A stretch of 33,042 nucleotides of DNA. Source: a virus. Shown in pieces: positions 15,203 to 20,861 of this stretch. Where the stretch lies: positions 1-33,042 of IMG/VR virus record IMGVR_UViG_3300017772_000061; one strand, written 5' to 3'. The position numbers and the translations under genes are program-made. The notes under the pieces are model-generated. The model made no database searches. It was not told where the DNA came from and saw only the letters and a list, made by a program, of their open reading frames with translations. Within the stretch, counting starts at the first letter, position 1, and the number at the start of each line of letters is the position of its first letter.

Positions 15203-15928
15203 TTACCCCAAAACATTCCAAAACAGAACCGTTCCTTTCGACAGTTTGTGACATAGCTCCCATGCTTTCCGATCGTAGTTACCGCACGTAGGGAAAGGCG
15301 CGTCGTAGGAACAGGACCACGAGAACTGTTTGGGGTACTCGTGCAGCGTGACGTTGGACGGATATGGCTGTTTTGAGTTGCGGCTTGCTAGGCCGACAAC
15401 GACGCCATGAACAGGAGTTGGGTAGAACGCCTCGCCGAGACAGCGGGCCAACATCCCTGACCCAGTTGCTGCCCAAACCTGTTCCACATTCCCAACCATT
15501 GATCGGACGCGGCGCATCTGTTCGATAAAAGGGTTCGAAGCCTCTGGAACATCGAAGCCCAGCGGCAGGAACAAAGCGTCGTGTTCTCGGGCGTAACGTT
15601 TGGCCTTTGCCTGCACGTTTGTCATGTAGCCGTAGGGCACCTGATAAATCGTTGCGCCATTGAGCAGGGCTTTCTTCTGGCGGACGTGCAACTCTTTTCG
15701 TTTGGCGTAAAACAGCGTGACTTTGTTGTTGGTCCGCTGCCCCCATACAGACAGTGCATAGGGAGCCCCGCCGCAGAACGGGCCGCCGAACACAACCTCT
15801 TTGCTGTCCTGCACGAGATAGGGCAGGAACCGCATCTTTGATCCGCCAGGCACCTGGTCATCTCGGACGATCAGAAAACGATCGTGGCGATCGATGATTG
15901 GCGTGGGCTGCCACCAACGGTCAGGCAT
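15203..15928 (-). CDS. PLP-dependent fold-type-II-like enzyme, DNA-modification candidate
   Basis: This 241-aa protein resembles a shortened ACC-deaminase/D-cysteine-desulfhydrase-type enzyme. The candidate Schiff-base lysine is Lys31 in VPGGSKMRF, matching the GGNK-x-RK motif of that family. The phosphate-cup loop is AATGSGML (153-160). The C-terminus GTVLFWNVLG matches the LFxHTGG end that closes the active site. It is about 100 residues shorter than ACC deaminases, so a subdomain is reduced. I infer it supplies or rearranges an amino-acid-derived substrate. It overlaps the GNAT-oxygenase gene by 8 nt and precedes terS by 3 nt. Its neighbours point to nucleic-acid modification rather than host metabolism. 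It might be inactive, though both PLP motifs are kept. Confidence 0.72.
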   Translation of the reverse strand: MPDRWWQPTPIIDRHDRFLIVRDDQVPGGSKMRFLPYLVQDSKEVVFGGPFCGGAPYALSVWGQRTNNKVTLFYAKRKELHVRQKKALLNGATIYQVPYGYMTNVQAKAKRYAREHDALFLPLGFDVPEASNPFIEQMRRVRSMVGNVEQVWAATGSGMLARCLGEAFYPTPVHGVVVGLASRNSKQPYPSNVTLHEYPKQFSWSCSYDAPFPTCGNYDRKAWELCHKLSKGTVLFWNVLG

Positions 15929-17081
15929 CGATCAACCTCCTGGTTTGAGCGTTGCAGGCGACATCGACAACAAGGTGAATCCGATCGCAGTCGCTGGTGT
16001 TTTTGACCGCGTGAGGTTTTCGGATGTCGAGGTAAAACAATGCGCCGGCTGGGAAATGCAAACGAGTGCGATCACCTGACAACTCCCAGCTTGAAAACTC
16101 ACAGCCTTTCGCTGTTCGCAAGGGGATGTGCAGGCGGGCGATCCTGCCGTCTGCGGTGCCCGCATCTCGATCTGTGATGTCGGCATGACGAGTTAGCTCG
16201 CCATTCGATGCACGTAGGCGCATTAGCCGAACCCGCTCGAGTTTGCCTGGGATGGATTTAGCCAGGCGCCAAATCGTAGGTAGTGCCATTGCAGCGATGG
16301 TCGGAGCGCAGGCAGCCTTAAGCCGCTCAGGATTGTCCTGTTTCCAGCCTTTGCTCATCTCTCCCGGTTTGATGATGAACCCAGGGTCAGAGGGATCGAA
16401 ACCCTGTAGGGCGATAGCTGTCCAGCTTTTGCGTTTGTTGTACGAGCTGTAGTGCTGCTCCCATGCCGGGTTGAACGCAGAGATTTCTTCGAGGCACGCC
16501 TGAATCTCGCCAGGCATCGCCCCGCATCCCAGGAGTTTTAGTGCCGGAATGTCTGAGGAGTAAAGGCCACCCTGAACGCGAGCCGTTGGGTTGGCTACCC
16601 CATGGATGTAGAGCGTTTTGATGTCGGACGATGCAGTGACCTTGGTTGCCACTGATTTGAAGCCGAGGCTGATCGCGACATCTCTGATCTGTCGGTTTTC
16701 CTCGTGCAGCTCAATCCAGACGGGCCGTGGGCCGGCTTTGTCCATCAGTTTGGTGACGAGCCTGCTGAGATCTGCAGGGTTGCCAGCAAGGGCGCGGATC
16801 TGCAGATCACCTTTGTGGATGCTGATCGGCCGCTGAGCGAAGTCGCTCTGAGAGCTGGCAACCTTGGCGACGCGGAACATCGCTACAGCTGCAATCTCGT
16901 TGGTGTCAGGTGAACGAGTCCAGGCCAACTGACCCTCCTTCATCGCGGTAGCGATGTCGCGTTCTTTTGGCAGGCCGAACGCTCCGTAGCAGTGCGGCTT
17001 GAAATCGCGAGCAAAAACTACGGCGAGCTGTTTTAGGAACGCGAGGTCGTAACCAAGCGCCCAAACCGGTGCATCGCTCAA
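15921..17081 (-). CDS. GNAT acyltransferase fused to 2OG/Fe(II) hydroxylase (Asp/Asn hydroxylase-like)
   Basis: This 386-aa two-domain protein. Residues about 1-160 look like a GNAT fold: IAAVAMFRVAKV strand, a KGDLQIRALAG strand, then PVWIELHEENRQIRDVAISLGF, the usual C-terminal GNAT pattern. Residues about 175-380 resemble the aspartyl/asparaginyl beta-hydroxylase cupin family. The iron ligands are His299-x-Asp301 (TRHADI) and His357 (KPHAVKN), with 2-oxoglutarate-binding Arg316 or Arg367 (IARLHIPL, DRIHLVVDV). The intact triad suggests activity. It starts 4 nt inside the ParB-methyltransferase stop, so the two are coupled. I infer acyl transfer and hydroxylation in a base-modification pathway. 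The GNAT half is the less certain assignment; a Mom-like role is conceivable. Confidence 0.75.
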   Translation of the reverse strand: MSDAPVWALGYDLAFLKQLAVVFARDFKPHCYGAFGLPKERDIATAMKEGQLAWTRSPDTNEIAAVAMFRVAKVASSQSDFAQRPISIHKGDLQIRALAGNPADLSRLVTKLMDKAGPRPVWIELHEENRQIRDVAISLGFKSVATKVTASSDIKTLYIHGVANPTARVQGGLYSSDIPALKLLGCGAMPGEIQACLEEISAFNPAWEQHYSSYNKRKSWTAIALQGFDPSDPGFIIKPGEMSKGWKQDNPERLKAACAPTIAAMALPTIWRLAKSIPGKLERVRLMRLRASNGELTRHADITDRDAGTADGRIARLHIPLRTAKGCEFSSWELSGDRTRLHFPAGALFYLDIRKPHAVKNTSDCDRIHLVVDVACNAQTRRLIDA

Positions 17082-18646
17082 AGCTCACCTCCGATGGAAT
17101 CAGCGGTCAGTTTCTCGCCGTACTCAGTGCTCTCAGCTACAGGGCCGTGCTCTGCGGGCTGCTCCTCGACTTCTGCGAAATCGCATTCGCCGCAAGCGGC
17201 CACGGCTTTGCGGGCATCGCCTTTGAGGAACACGAGAACGTTCTGGTGGGTTTTGCCCAGCTTGCGGGTGCTGGCAAACGTGCGGCCGGCCCTGATCGGC
17301 AGGGTGCCGACGGGAGTGATGAGGATCGCCTCGTTGTAGTAGCTGAGCCCTGCATCGGTGAACGCTTTGATGGTGTCGCCGACGAAGTTGTAATAGTTAC
17401 CCTTTTTGTCGCGAACGTCGCCAACGATGAAACAGGCGAAGGCGTTGTCTTTCAGGAGGCTGCAGGATTTAGCGATGATTTCCCGGTAGCTCTGAACGAA
17501 CTCGTCATAGGGGAGGGTGGACAAATCCTTTGGATCGTCGCTGTAAACCTCGAGATCTGCGTAGGGAGGACAGGAGAAAATCATGTCGGCCTGCAGGCCC
17601 TCGCAAACCCGGTCGATGTTGCGGGAGTCGCTGCAGTACCAAATCGGCGGGTTGTCTGGGGTGATCTCTGCGCCCTGGGCGCGGTTGGCCTCGACCTGTT
17701 CAGCCCGAAGATCGCAGCCGATGTACTGCCGACCTGACTTCAGGGCAACGATGCCGCGGACTGATCCGCCAGCGAACGGATCGAGGATGACGCCATCTTG
17801 AGGAGAGAACCAGCGGTAGGCCAGCTCAGCTAGGACAGGATCGAAAATCGAGGTGCCTGCACCGATCTGAGAGCCAGAGTCAAGGAACTCGGCGACGATT
17901 TGCTCGTCGCTCATGCCTGCGTTTTTCTTTTGGTAGTAGCCGGGAATTTTGGCGTGGATGCTGCCGTTACCTGCGCCGCCTCCAGCCTGCAGGGCCTCCT
18001 TTAGCTGGCGCAGCTGTTCATCAGGCTGAAGCACTGTCTCGGACATGCCGAGGAGATTGCCCTCGCGACCGACCTCTGACTGGATGCCGAGATCCAGCCA
18101 CTGTCGTTTGCGCTCCTGCCACCAACCCTCACGAGCGTTGAGGATTGAGAACGGAGCAATGCCGAAACGATCTGCAAGCTTTGCGCCGGGCTGCGCTGTT
18201 TCTGCCTCAATCGAATCGTCAATAGCCTCATCAAACGCCGCGAGATCCTCCGCCTCTGCGAGGCCGGTTAGATCTGCATCGGAGAACCAAGGGCTGATGT
18301 CATGCTCATCAGAGAGCCGGTTCAACATCTCCTGATCCCAGGTAGAAAGATCAGACGTGCGGTTATCAGCGAGGGCAAGGCCGACCTTTTGCTCCTCGGA
18401 TAGGCCAGTGCGGCGCACCGCGATGATTTCGTCGCCCTCGGTCTCGATGACTCGAATGTTGCTGATGCCTGCAGCCTTAGCGCCCTCGACAGTGCCGTTG
18501 CCGGCAAGGATGCGATTTTCTTCGTCGATGACGATGGAGCGAGCGGCGCCGTAGCGCTGTAGGGACTCTTTGATTAGTTCAGATGATCGATCTGTGCGCT
18601 TTCGTGCATTTTTATGGTCAGACTTCAGGCTGTTGATTGAATCCAC
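17078..18646 (-). CDS. ParB-like domain fused to N4/N6-type DNA methyltransferase
   Basis: This 522-aa fusion. Residues about 5-110 are a ParB-N-like domain (SELIKESLQRYGAARSIVI, ILAGNGTVEGAKAAG). It has AGNGT instead of the ParB GERR motif, so it probably binds DNA rather than acting as a nuclease or CTPase. Residues about 160-195 are a Trp-rich linker (PFSILNAREGWWQERKRQW). The methyltransferase part has motif I DPFAGGS (289-295), an acidic CDL (311-313) and motif IV CPPY (359-362), where Asp, Asn or Ser is usual before PPY. ParB-MTase fusions are known in phages. The motif deviations leave open N6-A or N4-C methylation or another SAM-type chemistry. It is the first gene of the modification unit. 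Confidence 0.85.
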   Translation of the reverse strand: MDSINSLKSDHKNARKRTDRSSELIKESLQRYGAARSIVIDEENRILAGNGTVEGAKAAGISNIRVIETEGDEIIAVRRTGLSEEQKVGLALADNRTSDLSTWDQEMLNRLSDEHDISPWFSDADLTGLAEAEDLAAFDEAIDDSIEAETAQPGAKLADRFGIAPFSILNAREGWWQERKRQWLDLGIQSEVGREGNLLGMSETVLQPDEQLRQLKEALQAGGGAGNGSIHAKIPGYYQKKNAGMSDEQIVAEFLDSGSQIGAGTSIFDPVLAELAYRWFSPQDGVILDPFAGGSVRGIVALKSGRQYIGCDLRAEQVEANRAQGAEITPDNPPIWYCSDSRNIDRVCEGLQADMIFSCPPYADLEVYSDDPKDLSTLPYDEFVQSYREIIAKSCSLLKDNAFACFIVGDVRDKKGNYYNFVGDTIKAFTDAGLSYYNEAILITPVGTLPIRAGRTFASTRKLGKTHQNVLVFLKGDARKAVAACGECDFAEVEEQPAEHGPVAESTEYGEKLTADSIGGEL

Positions 18647-18732
18647 GCGGATTGTTTCGCTGACGCCACGCTACCTGCAGCTGCAAGATTTTTGGATCTA
18701 TCAGATGTTGGGAGTCAACAAAACCAACCAGA

Positions 18733-19059
18733 TCATCGATTTGAATGCGGATAACGCCGGTGTGCAGAACCCTGATTTTTGGATTTGGCGTAGGCGTCAC
18801 GAAGTCGGCGCTCATAGTCGAGGAAAGTTTTGTGATCGTTGGTGTTTTGTTGAACGAAGCTGACAACCTGCTCGTTCTCACGCTTGGCCTCATTCAAAGA
18901 TGTGTAGAACGCGTCGTAATCCGGGAGGATGCGACTTTGAGGTCCAACAACTTTTGCGTAGCCGCAGCGGAGAACAAGAGCAGCTTTTCGGAGCTTGGCT
19001 GACATTTTGACCTGAGCGATCAGGTCCGTGCCGTAGAGGCGCTTGTGATGGTTGTCCAT
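18733..19059 (-). CDS. Hypothetical protein (108 aa)
   Basis: This 108-aa basic protein begins MDNHHKRLYGTDLIAQVKMS and continues KLRKAALVLRCGYAKVVG, ILPDYDAFYTSLNEAKR. It has a charged, coiled-coil-like C-terminal half (FLDYERRLRDAYAKSKNQ) rich in Arg and Lys. I do not recognise a family. It precedes the modification cluster with an 86-nt gap that shows no obvious terminator, so it may share the transcript. A second, overlapping ORF at 18618-18893 in another frame looks like its shadow. Upstream lies a 121-nt intergenic stretch without a clear SD. Confidence 0.6.
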   Translation of the reverse strand: MDNHHKRLYGTDLIAQVKMSAKLRKAALVLRCGYAKVVGPQSRILPDYDAFYTSLNEAKRENEQVVSFVQQNTNDHKTFLDYERRLRDAYAKSKNQGSAHRRYPHSNR

Positions 19060-19180
19060 GAAATAGGGGTGTCGGGGGATAGATCGCGCTGTTTTAATCG
19101 CGCCCTGCTTTTCCCGTTCTGCACATTGGGTGTTGTATGGCTTTCAGCCCGAAGGCGTCAGGCTCCCCGACAGCTGCAGG

Positions 19181-19705
19181 TTAATCATCCGATTTAGGGG
19201 AAGGTTTGACATGGGCAATTTGCCCGTCAATCAAAAGATCGCGCTCTACGTTGGGAGTTGTAAACCATGCGGGATAACTTCCAGTTGCAATAGCCTCCTC
19301 ACGTTGGTGCTCTAACTCTTGTTGTCGATATTCCTCTTGTTTATCGAGGACAACCTTTGATTGACGTGCATCGTTGACTTGCAACTCCTCTAAGGACTCG
19401 ACCCACGGAGGATCTGCGCCCTCTTCTAAATCAACAAGCCAAGGGCTGTACATGTCCATATCGCCGGCAAAGGCTACTTGTCCATAGCCGTCAGGCACTA
19501 CTGAACCGTTGTAGTTATAACCCCAAGAAAACTCTTGCCAAGGGAGGTTGTTAAAGGCGTGGTAGCCAGACCAATAGTCTTCGTAGTTTTCTGTTTTAAG
19601 TGCCTTGAGGTTTTGGTTGATGGTTTCAAACTCCTCACGATCGATTACGACCTGTTGCAGCTCGAGCCGGTAGCGATAGAGGGTGACTTTTTCGTACGGT
19701 TTCAT
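19181..19705 (-). CDS. Hypothetical acidic protein (174 aa)
   Basis: The start is taken as the ATG at 19705 because it lies 1 nt after the stop of the upstream gene (TGAAATG). A longer frame from 19882 only reads through that gene. The protein opens MKPYEKVTLYRYRLELQQVV, then has a W/Y-rich region with DYWSGYHAFNNLPWQEFSW and GYNYNGSVVPDG, and a Gln/Glu-rich coiled coil (DKQEEYRQQELEHQREEAIA). It ends in a short GQIAHVKPSPKSDD. No family is recognised. Aromatic clusters in the middle could be a small binding domain. Its place in the minus-strand early block suggests a host-takeover or replication accessory role, which is only context. Confidence 0.65.
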   Translation of the reverse strand: MKPYEKVTLYRYRLELQQVVIDREEFETINQNLKALKTENYEDYWSGYHAFNNLPWQEFSWGYNYNGSVVPDGYGQVAFAGDMDMYSPWLVDLEEGADPPWVESLEELQVNDARQSKVVLDKQEEYRQQELEHQREEAIATGSYPAWFTTPNVERDLLIDGQIAHVKPSPKSDD

Positions 19706-19706
19706 T

Positions 19707-20045
19707 TCAGTCCCAAGTGTTGTGATACTGAGGGCGTCCATTCCAGATTGAGTAGGACTTGATGTTGTCAGAGATGAACTGACAGCCATCGCAACTGTGC
19801 TGGATCTTTTTACGAAAGACCATGCTGTCGGCTGCTTTGAAGTTGAGGCTGGGCTCAGCGGTGCCGTCTCCTTTGCCGTCATCGTTTTTGACGAGGCGGC
19901 CGATAGGGCGGAGCCAGACGTTTGATTTGGTCATCCGATCGACGAGGTAAAACTCGACGATGGTCATGTTGTAGCCGTAGCTCGAGCAAACGATCTGTCC
20001 GATCTCGAACTGTTTGGTCTGGAGGATGGAGGGGGAGGCGGTCAT
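19707..20045 (-). CDS. Hypothetical protein (112 aa)
   Basis: This 112-aa protein shows FEIGQIVCSSYGYNMTIVEFYLVDRMTKS, then VWLRPIGRLV and a second half with HSCDGCQFISDNIKSYS. The pattern GxIxxxSxGYxxTxVxFYxV followed by VxVRPIGxxx is a recurring small-phage family of unknown function. The Cys pair CDGC might bind metal or be structural. It overlaps the next gene upstream by 4 nt, so translation is probably coupled. Start ATG at 20045 gives no overlap problem. The function is unknown. Confidence 0.72.
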   Translation of the reverse strand: MTASPSILQTKQFEIGQIVCSSYGYNMTIVEFYLVDRMTKSNVWLRPIGRLVKNDDGKGDGTAEPSLNFKAADSMVFRKKIQHSCDGCQFISDNIKSYSIWNGRPQYHNTWD

Positions 20046-20227
20046 GAGCTGGATTCCGGCAGGTTTTCGTAGGTGGTCAGGATGAACTCGAGAGCAGGGA
20101 GGACGTCGTCTTCGATGCTGGCGAGGATGTCGAGGGGGATCTCGAGATATTCAGTGCGGGCGGCGCGCTCAAGGCGCTGCCGCATGAGTGAACAGAGCTG
20201 GATGGTGTCCATGCTGTCGATGTTCAT
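20042..20227 (-). CDS. Hypothetical small acidic protein (61 aa)
   Basis: This 61-aa acidic helical protein reads MNIDSMDTIQLCSLMRQRLE, with IEDDVLPALEFILTTYENL. No family is recognised. It overlaps its upstream neighbour (20224-20227) and its downstream neighbour (20042-20045) by 4 nt each, so it belongs to a coupled chain of small genes downstream of promoter P1. Within it, at about 20187-20198, is a 12-nt copy of part of the 23-bp leader repeat (CAGCTCTGTTCA). The length and tight coupling support a real gene. Confidence 0.7.
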   Translation of the reverse strand: MNIDSMDTIQLCSLMRQRLERAARTEYLEIPLDILASIEDDVLPALEFILTTYENLPESSS

Positions 20228-20457
20228 GCCCAGATCTCGTCGGGGGTTGCCTCGATGGTCAGGGTGAGTCCAGCAGCAGCAGCCTCTTCGAGGCGCTTGG
20301 TGCGCTGCTCATCGGTGTAGAGCAAGTCGTCCCAGATCACCTCGTTGGTAGCGGGGTTGATGGCTTCGCAGTAGTAGGCCAGCTCAGGCTGTTGGTCTTG
20401 GGGCTGTTGCTCCTCAAGCCATTCTTGGAGAGCAAGTGAAGCGTGGTGATAACACAT
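20224..20457 (-). CDS. Hypothetical protein (77 aa)
   Basis: I chose the ATG at 20457 (MCYHHASLALQEWLEEQQ). It is the exact end of the 23-bp leader repeat shared with the 77-aa gene at 20564-20797, and a sigma70-like promoter (P1) lies 56 nt upstream. A longer frame from 20541 would begin inside that promoter. The protein is acidic, with QDQQPELAYYCEAINPATNEVIWDDLL and a final LTLTIEATPDEIWA strand. No family is recognised. The context is the first gene of a transcript leading through the other small genes towards the modification and packaging genes. Confidence 0.68.
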   Translation of the reverse strand: MCYHHASLALQEWLEEQQPQDQQPELAYYCEAINPATNEVIWDDLLYTDEQRTKRLEEAAAAGLTLTIEATPDEIWA

Positions 20458-20477
20458 GAACAGAGCTGTCTCCAGCT
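20455..20477 (-). repeat. 23-bp direct repeat (leader copy 1) ending in ATG
   Basis: Identical to 20795-20817. On the minus strand it reads AGCTGGAGACAG...GTTCATG, so it contains a GGAG and ends with the start codon of the 77-aa gene. The two copies are 340 bp apart, both in the 5' leader of a gene driven by a GGCGCGCC promoter. Confidence 0.9.
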
Positions 20478-20482
20478 GTAGG

Positions 20483-20504
20483 GGAGGCGTCGGGGATCGC
20501 CTCC
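20483..20504 (-). promoter_or_regulatory. 5'-UTR hairpin downstream of P1
   Basis: A perfect 7-bp stem (GGAGGCG with CGCCTCC, 8-nt loop) lies just after the predicted P1 start site, so the transcript would begin with a hairpin. The sister leader at P2 lacks this insertion. It might protect the 5' end or act as an attenuator. There is no following U-run, so termination is unlikely. Confidence 0.45.
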
Positions 20505-20512
20505 GTGATTGA

Positions 20513-20541
20513 ATAATGGCATATGGCGCGCCATATAGCAA
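20513..20541 (-). promoter_or_regulatory. Promoter P1 with palindromic operator in the spacer
   Basis: On the minus strand -35 is TTGCTA (20541-20536), the spacer is exactly 17 bp, and -10 is CATTAT (20518-20513), 4/6 matches to each consensus box. The spacer is filled by the palindrome ATATGGCGCGCCATAT (20521-20536, overlapping the last -35 base). The predicted start of transcription is near 20506, with the ATG of the 77-aa gene at 20457. The same arrangement recurs at P2. Confidence 0.62.
20521..20536. repeat. TGGCGCGCCA palindrome copy 1 (in P1 spacer)
   Basis: A 16-bp perfect palindrome, ATATGGCGCGCCATAT, is the longest of the four copies. It occupies nearly the whole spacer between the P1 -35 and -10 boxes, where a bound protein would block or alter polymerase. 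Confidence 0.9.
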
Positions 20542-20543
20542 GG

Positions 20544-20561
20544 GCCCCGGAGGGCCCGATT
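20544..20561 (-). terminator. Possible weak terminator hairpin after the 20564-20797 gene
   Basis: Minus strand GGGCCC-TCCG-GGGCCC forms a 6-bp stem with a 4-nt loop directly after the gene stop at 20564. It is followed only by TTGC, not a U-run, so termination would be weak. It also lies 3 nt upstream of the P1 -35 box, a natural place to insulate P1. Confidence 0.4.
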
Positions 20562-20563
20562 TA

Positions 20564-20797
20564 TCAGAGTCCGTAGGCAGGGGCCGGGCTATAAACGGTC
20601 ACCGAGCCTGATTGCTCGATGTTGTGAATATCGCCTGGCTGCGTGCCCCAACAGGTGAATTCACGGATCCTCCAGCCGGGATAACGATTAGCGGCCTCCT
20701 CAGGCGAGGAGAAACTGGCGTCGTTGCAGCCATCGGCAAACGGGCCTCGGGGCAGCTCAGGCGCGTAAAACACGCCTGTTTTTTGAAATTTGATCAT
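20564..20797 (-). CDS. Hypothetical protein (77 aa)
   Basis: This 77-aa protein has an aromatic, Cys-containing sequence: MIKFQKTGVFYAPELPRGP, then FSSPEEAANRYPGWRIREF and CWGTQPGDIHNIEQSGSV. No family is recognised. The start ATG at 20797 coincides with the end of the second 23-bp leader repeat. It lies 33 nt downstream of the P2 -10 box, so it has its own promoter. A hairpin follows the stop. Being a single-gene unit with its own promoter and leader suggests a regulatory or early host-interaction role, which is inference. Confidence 0.7.
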   Translation of the reverse strand: MIKFQKTGVFYAPELPRGPFADGCNDASFSSPEEAANRYPGWRIREFTCWGTQPGDIHNIEQSGSVTVYSPAPAYGL

Positions 20798-20817
20798 GAA
20801 CAGAGCTGTCTCCAGCT
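20795..20817 (-). repeat. 23-bp direct repeat (leader copy 2) ending in ATG
   Basis: This is the second copy of the leader repeat at 20455-20477, identical over 23 bp, again ending at a start codon (of the 77-aa gene at 20564-20797). It includes GGAG 12 nt before the ATG as a possible ribosome-binding site. The spacing from the predicted start site is shorter than in copy 1 because the hairpin insertion is missing. Confidence 0.9.
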
Positions 20818-20829
20818 ATGGGCACCACG

Positions 20830-20858
20830 AATCTAAAGCATGGCGCGCCAGATGGCAA
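20830..20858 (-). promoter_or_regulatory. Promoter P2 with palindromic operator in the spacer
   Basis: On the minus strand -35 is TTGCCA (20858-20853, 5/6), the spacer is 17 bp, and -10 is TAGATT (20835-20830, 4/6). The spacer carries TGGCGCGCCA at the same distance (two bases) from the -35 as in P1. It lies directly after the helicase stop at 20862. The predicted transcript starts near 20823 and leads into the 23-bp leader. Confidence 0.66.
20841..20850. repeat. TGGCGCGCCA palindrome copy 2 (in P2 spacer)
   Basis: The perfect 10-bp palindrome lies in a CATGGCGCGCCAGATG context and is one of four copies of this rare motif between 20.5 and 25.5 kb. Copies 1 and 2 are followed on the plus strand by a similar AT-x-GCAAG, which is the reverse complement of the -35 box. 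Confidence 0.9.
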
Positions 20859-20861
20859 GCC

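Noticed and set aside
15520-15545. tRNA T-arm-like GGTTCGA near 15530
   Set aside because: No cloverleaf around it, and it is inside the PLP-enzyme coding sequence. No tRNA was found elsewhere.
15203-15928. Host metabolic ACC deaminase carried as an auxiliary metabolic gene
   Set aside because: It is too short, embedded between a modification unit and terminase genes, and not linked to amino-acid or ethylene metabolism.
17078-18646. ParB plasmid-partition protein
   Set aside because: The ParB-like region lacks the GERR motif and is fused to a methyltransferase, with no ParA or centromere-like repeats nearby.
18618-18893. 91-aa ORF on the minus strand
   Set aside because: It overlaps the better 108-aa gene and the MTase start in another frame. 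Low-quality composition.
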